Part shown: positions 5,240 to 7,013 of the stretch, piece by piece | Layout of the letters: every line of letters begins with the position of its first letter | Numbering within the stretch: the first letter of the stretch is position 1 | Source of the DNA: Spirochaetaceae bacterium | GTDB lineage: Bacteria > Spirochaetota > Spirochaetia > Treponematales > Breznakiellaceae | Direction: 5' to 3' | Length of the DNA stretch: 7,013 nucleotides | Assembly (NCBI GenBank): GCA_031284085.1 | Contig: JAITAM010000016.1 | Location: 1-7,013 of the forward strand | Notes under the pieces: generated by a model | Told to the model about the DNA's origin: nothing | What the model saw: the letters and a program-made list of their open reading frames with translations, nothing else | Database searches by the model: none | Translations under genes and position numbers: made by a program

Positions 5240-6371
5240 TACGGTAATATTTATAGTAACTTTGGGGGTAATCGGCATCAGAACAACGGAAACCGGCTTT
5301 GTCGGGATAGTTCCTTTGGTTGCCGACGCTTTTAACATTACCGTCTCTCATGCGGGATGGACGGTGGGCGTCTTTGCTTTAGGCGTGGCAGTATCGGCCT
5401 TGTTTTCCCCGTTGCTTTTGACAGGCATAGACCGAAAAAAAGTAATGCTTCTTTCGCTTGGAGTTTTTGCCGCGGGCAACATCGTCTCCATGTTCACGTC
5501 AAATTTCCTAGTTATAGTGGCCGCTCGGGCGCTGCCCGCCTTTTTTCACCCTGTTTATATTTCAATGGCCTTTACCATGGCGGCCTCATCGGTCAAGAAG
5601 GAGGAGGCGCCAAAAGCCGTTTCAAAAATATTTATCGGCGTGTCGCTGGGCGCGGTGCTTGGAATGCCGCTCGCCGCGCTTATTGCAAGCGAAGCATCGT
5701 TCTCGATGGCAATGCTGTTCTTTGCCATGATAAACGCGGGGGCGTTTGCCGCGACTGCCTTTCTTGTGCCGTCAATGCCTGTTACGGAAAAACATTCTTA
5801 CGGAAAACAGATTGCGGTATTAAAGAAGCCGGCATTGCAGCATTCCCTCATAACATTTGTTTTGCTCAATTCTGGTATTTGTGGTTTTCTCAGTTATGCT
5901 TCCGATTATCTTAAAACGGTTACCAATATTTCATTTAGGATTATCAGTGGAATATTATTTGTAATTACTGTAATGAATATTCTGGGGAATATTGCCGCGG
6001 GGAAAATCCTCGTAAAAAACGCCGCTAAATCCATTCTGATTGTCCCTTTGCTCTTAGCGGCGCTTTATATTTTGTTATTTATGTTTGGGGCTTTTATGTA
6101 TCCTGTAATCGCGATTTCTCTGGTATTTGGAATACTTGCCGGCATGATAGGTAATATCGGACAATACATGGTCTCAAGCGCGGCCTCTGAAGCGGCTGAT
6201 TTTGTCAACGGGCTTTATTTATCATCAGCTAATTTAGGGGTACTTATCGGCACGTCCGTATGCGGATTATTTATTCCCGTCATGGGAATACAATATATTG
6301 TGCTTGGCGCTTTGCTGTTTCTAGCTGCAAGTGTAGCGCTTATGCTCACGGGAAAGCATAATGCCCGGTAA
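5229..6371 (+). CDS. MFS transporter, DHA1/AraJ-like exporter
   Basis: The 380-residue protein is almost wholly hydrophobic helices with short loops, matching a compact 12-helix major facilitator. The loop between helices 2 and 3 has the motif-A remnant LTGIDRKKVML (64-74). Helix 4 contains AARALPAFFHPVYISMAF (98-115), and helix 5 has the antiporter-type motif C, GVSLGAVLGMPLAALI (137-152). These are typical of DHA1 drug/sugar proton antiporters such as AraJ, YdhP and NepI. A central cytoplasmic loop (182-200) divides the halves. AAAGGAG at 5213-5219 with a nine-base spacer fixes the ATG at 5229. The gene lies between two copies of a radical SAM gene on the same strand, so export of a modified peptide or its product is a reasonable inference, though a small-molecule efflux role is equally compatible with sequence. 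GC content falls sharply from about 5850 onward. Confidence 0.93.
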   Translation: MRNNTVIFIVTLGVIGIRTTETGFVGIVPLVADAFNITVSHAGWTVGVFALGVAVSALFSPLLLTGIDRKKVMLLSLGVFAAGNIVSMFTSNFLVIVAARALPAFFHPVYISMAFTMAASSVKKEEAPKAVSKIFIGVSLGAVLGMPLAALIASEASFSMAMLFFAMINAGAFAATAFLVPSMPVTEKHSYGKQIAVLKKPALQHSLITFVLLNSGICGFLSYASDYLKTVTNISFRIISGILFVITVMNILGNIAAGKILVKNAAKSILIVPLLLAALYILLFMFGAFMYPVIAISLVFGILAGMIGNIGQYMVSSAASEAADFVNGLYLSSANLGVLIGTSVCGLFIPVMGIQYIVLGALLFLAASVALMLTGKHNAR

Positions 6372-6403
6372 AAGGAAATGCCGGACAAACTTAACAAAAG
6401 AAG

Positions 6404-6409
6404 AGGAGG
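6404..6409 (+). promoter_or_regulatory. Ribosome-binding site choosing the radical SAM start
   Basis: AGGAGG lies 11 bases before the ATG at 6421 and is the best Shine-Dalgarno match in the window. It decides between that ATG and an in-frame ATG at 6361, which lies inside the end of the MFS gene and would add 20 charged residues. The MEQYFAF start is also the one shared with the shortened upstream copy. Confidence 0.7.
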
Positions 6410-6420
6410 AAATTATCGAC

Positions 6421-7013
6421 ATGGAACAATATTTTGCCTTTCAATGGCATATAACGGACGCCTGCGACCAGCGGTGCAAGCACTGTTACATCTTTTCGGA
6501 AAACAGCCATCTCCCTATTGCGGAAATGTCTTTTGCCGGTATGCGAAAAGTAGTGGACAACTGCGAGGAAATGTGCGGGCGGCTTCTGCGCATTCCCTAT
6601 TTCTACATCACCGGCGGCGACCCGCTTTTGCATAAGGATTTTTGGCGGCTGCTGGGACTGCTGAAATCAAAAGGTATCAGCTTTTCCCTCATGGGCAATC
6701 CCTTCCATCTTACCGGTGAAGTATGCCAAAGGCTTTACGCGTGCGGTTGTGAACGTTACCAACTGTCCCTTGACGGCCTGAAACACACCCACGACAGCGT
6801 ACGCAAAAGCGGTTCGTTTGACGCGACCCTTGAAAAAATTCCCTGTATCCGCAACGCCGGAATGAGAAGCGTTATAATGACTACGGTATCGGGAACGAAC
6901 ATTGACGAAATACCGCGCCTCATTGATCTTGTGGTAGAACACGAAGTAGATGTTTTCGCTTTTGCCCGCTACTGCCCGACCAGGGGCGTCATAGACGCCT
7001 TTGAGAAAAGCGC
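6421..7013 (+). CDS. Radical SAM (SPASM-type) peptide-modifying enzyme, 3' end beyond the window
   Basis: The first 197 residues of a radical SAM enzyme are visible. The [4Fe-4S]-binding CDQRCKHC (Cys15, Cys19, Cys22) is followed by Tyr, the usual CX3CX2C form. ITGGDPLLHKDF (63-74) is the GGE-like SAM-binding strand, LSLDGL (115-120) is a typical barrel strand, and FARYCPTRG (180-188) resembles the RxxPxG region of SPASM-group proteins. Enzymes with this start and FARYCPT strand recall the family described as the ACGX system, whose members act on small Cys-rich repeat peptides. This assignment is from memory and tentative. The auxiliary-cluster SPASM domain would lie outside the window, as would any precursor peptide. 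The gene follows the MFS gene by 49 bases and is probably in the same operon. An upstream shortened copy shares its leader and first 25 codons. Extra Cys residues (48, 52, 102, 108, 110, 142) are notable. Confidence 0.9.
   Translation, partial: MEQYFAFQWHITDACDQRCKHCYIFSENSHLPIAEMSFAGMRKVVDNCEEMCGRLLRIPYFYITGGDPLLHKDFWRLLGLLKSKGISFSLMGNPFHLTGEVCQRLYACGCERYQLSLDGLKHTHDSVRKSGSFDATLEKIPCIRNAGMRSVIMTTVSGTNIDEIPRLIDLVVEHEVDVFAFARYCPTRGVIDAFEKS

Noticed and set aside
5357..5914. 185-codon plus-strand ORF inside the MFS gene
   Set aside because: Out-of-frame shadow of the MFS gene. The MFS frame has the hydrophobic helices and motifs.
6378..6635. 85-codon plus-strand ORF starting at ATGCCGGAC
   Set aside because: It overlaps the radical SAM gene in another frame, and the radical SAM frame carries CX3CX2C and GGD motifs.
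1..7013. CRISPR array or tandem repeats
   Set aside because: No regularly spaced repeat series was seen. The only repeats are the 15-mer pair, the IS ends and the radical SAM duplication.

Overview
The window most likely comes from a treponeme (Spirochaetota). It pairs HPr with HPr kinase/phosphorylase, with no sugar-PTS permease in view, and also carries a V-type (archaeal-type) ATPase subunit next to a universal stress protein. This combination and the moderate GC content fit oral or gut Treponema. The assignment is inferred from protein content and was not confirmed by a search.

Layout. Positions 1-100 hold the 5' part of a minus-strand tRNA-Thr(GGU) and its consensus-like promoter. Positions 249-1922 hold no intact gene and are an insertion-sequence graveyard. 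A plus-strand IS5-family relic (about 249-733) abuts, and appears truncated by, a minus-strand IS256-family relic (734-1922). The IS256 relic still shows matching terminal octamers but has several frameshifts.

Positions 2001-3641 carry a plus-strand metabolic-control and metal segment: hprK, ptsH (HPr with His15 and Ser46) and a small GMSCDHC metal-binding protein. hprK has a promoter placed so close to its ATG that the mRNA may be leaderless. A 21-codon ORF ends inside the start of ptsH. Positions 3661-4766 carry a convergent minus-strand pair, V-ATPase subunit D and a UspA-like protein, joined by an ATGA overlap. Subunits A and B, usually found just upstream of D, are absent, and about 300 bases without a recognisable gene take their place.

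Positions 5072-7013 form a plus-strand cassette: a 55-codon internally deleted copy of a radical SAM gene, a 12-helix MFS exporter-like protein, and the 5' 197 codons of the full radical SAM gene, which runs off the window. The short copy corresponds to the full gene with an in-frame 324-base deletion between two TTT triplets. The radical SAM protein has the CX3CX2C cluster motif and resembles peptide-modifying SPASM-type enzymes. With the adjacent transporter this suggests a peptide maturation/export system, and the duplication flanking the transporter is the most unusual feature here. No precursor peptide is visible in the window.
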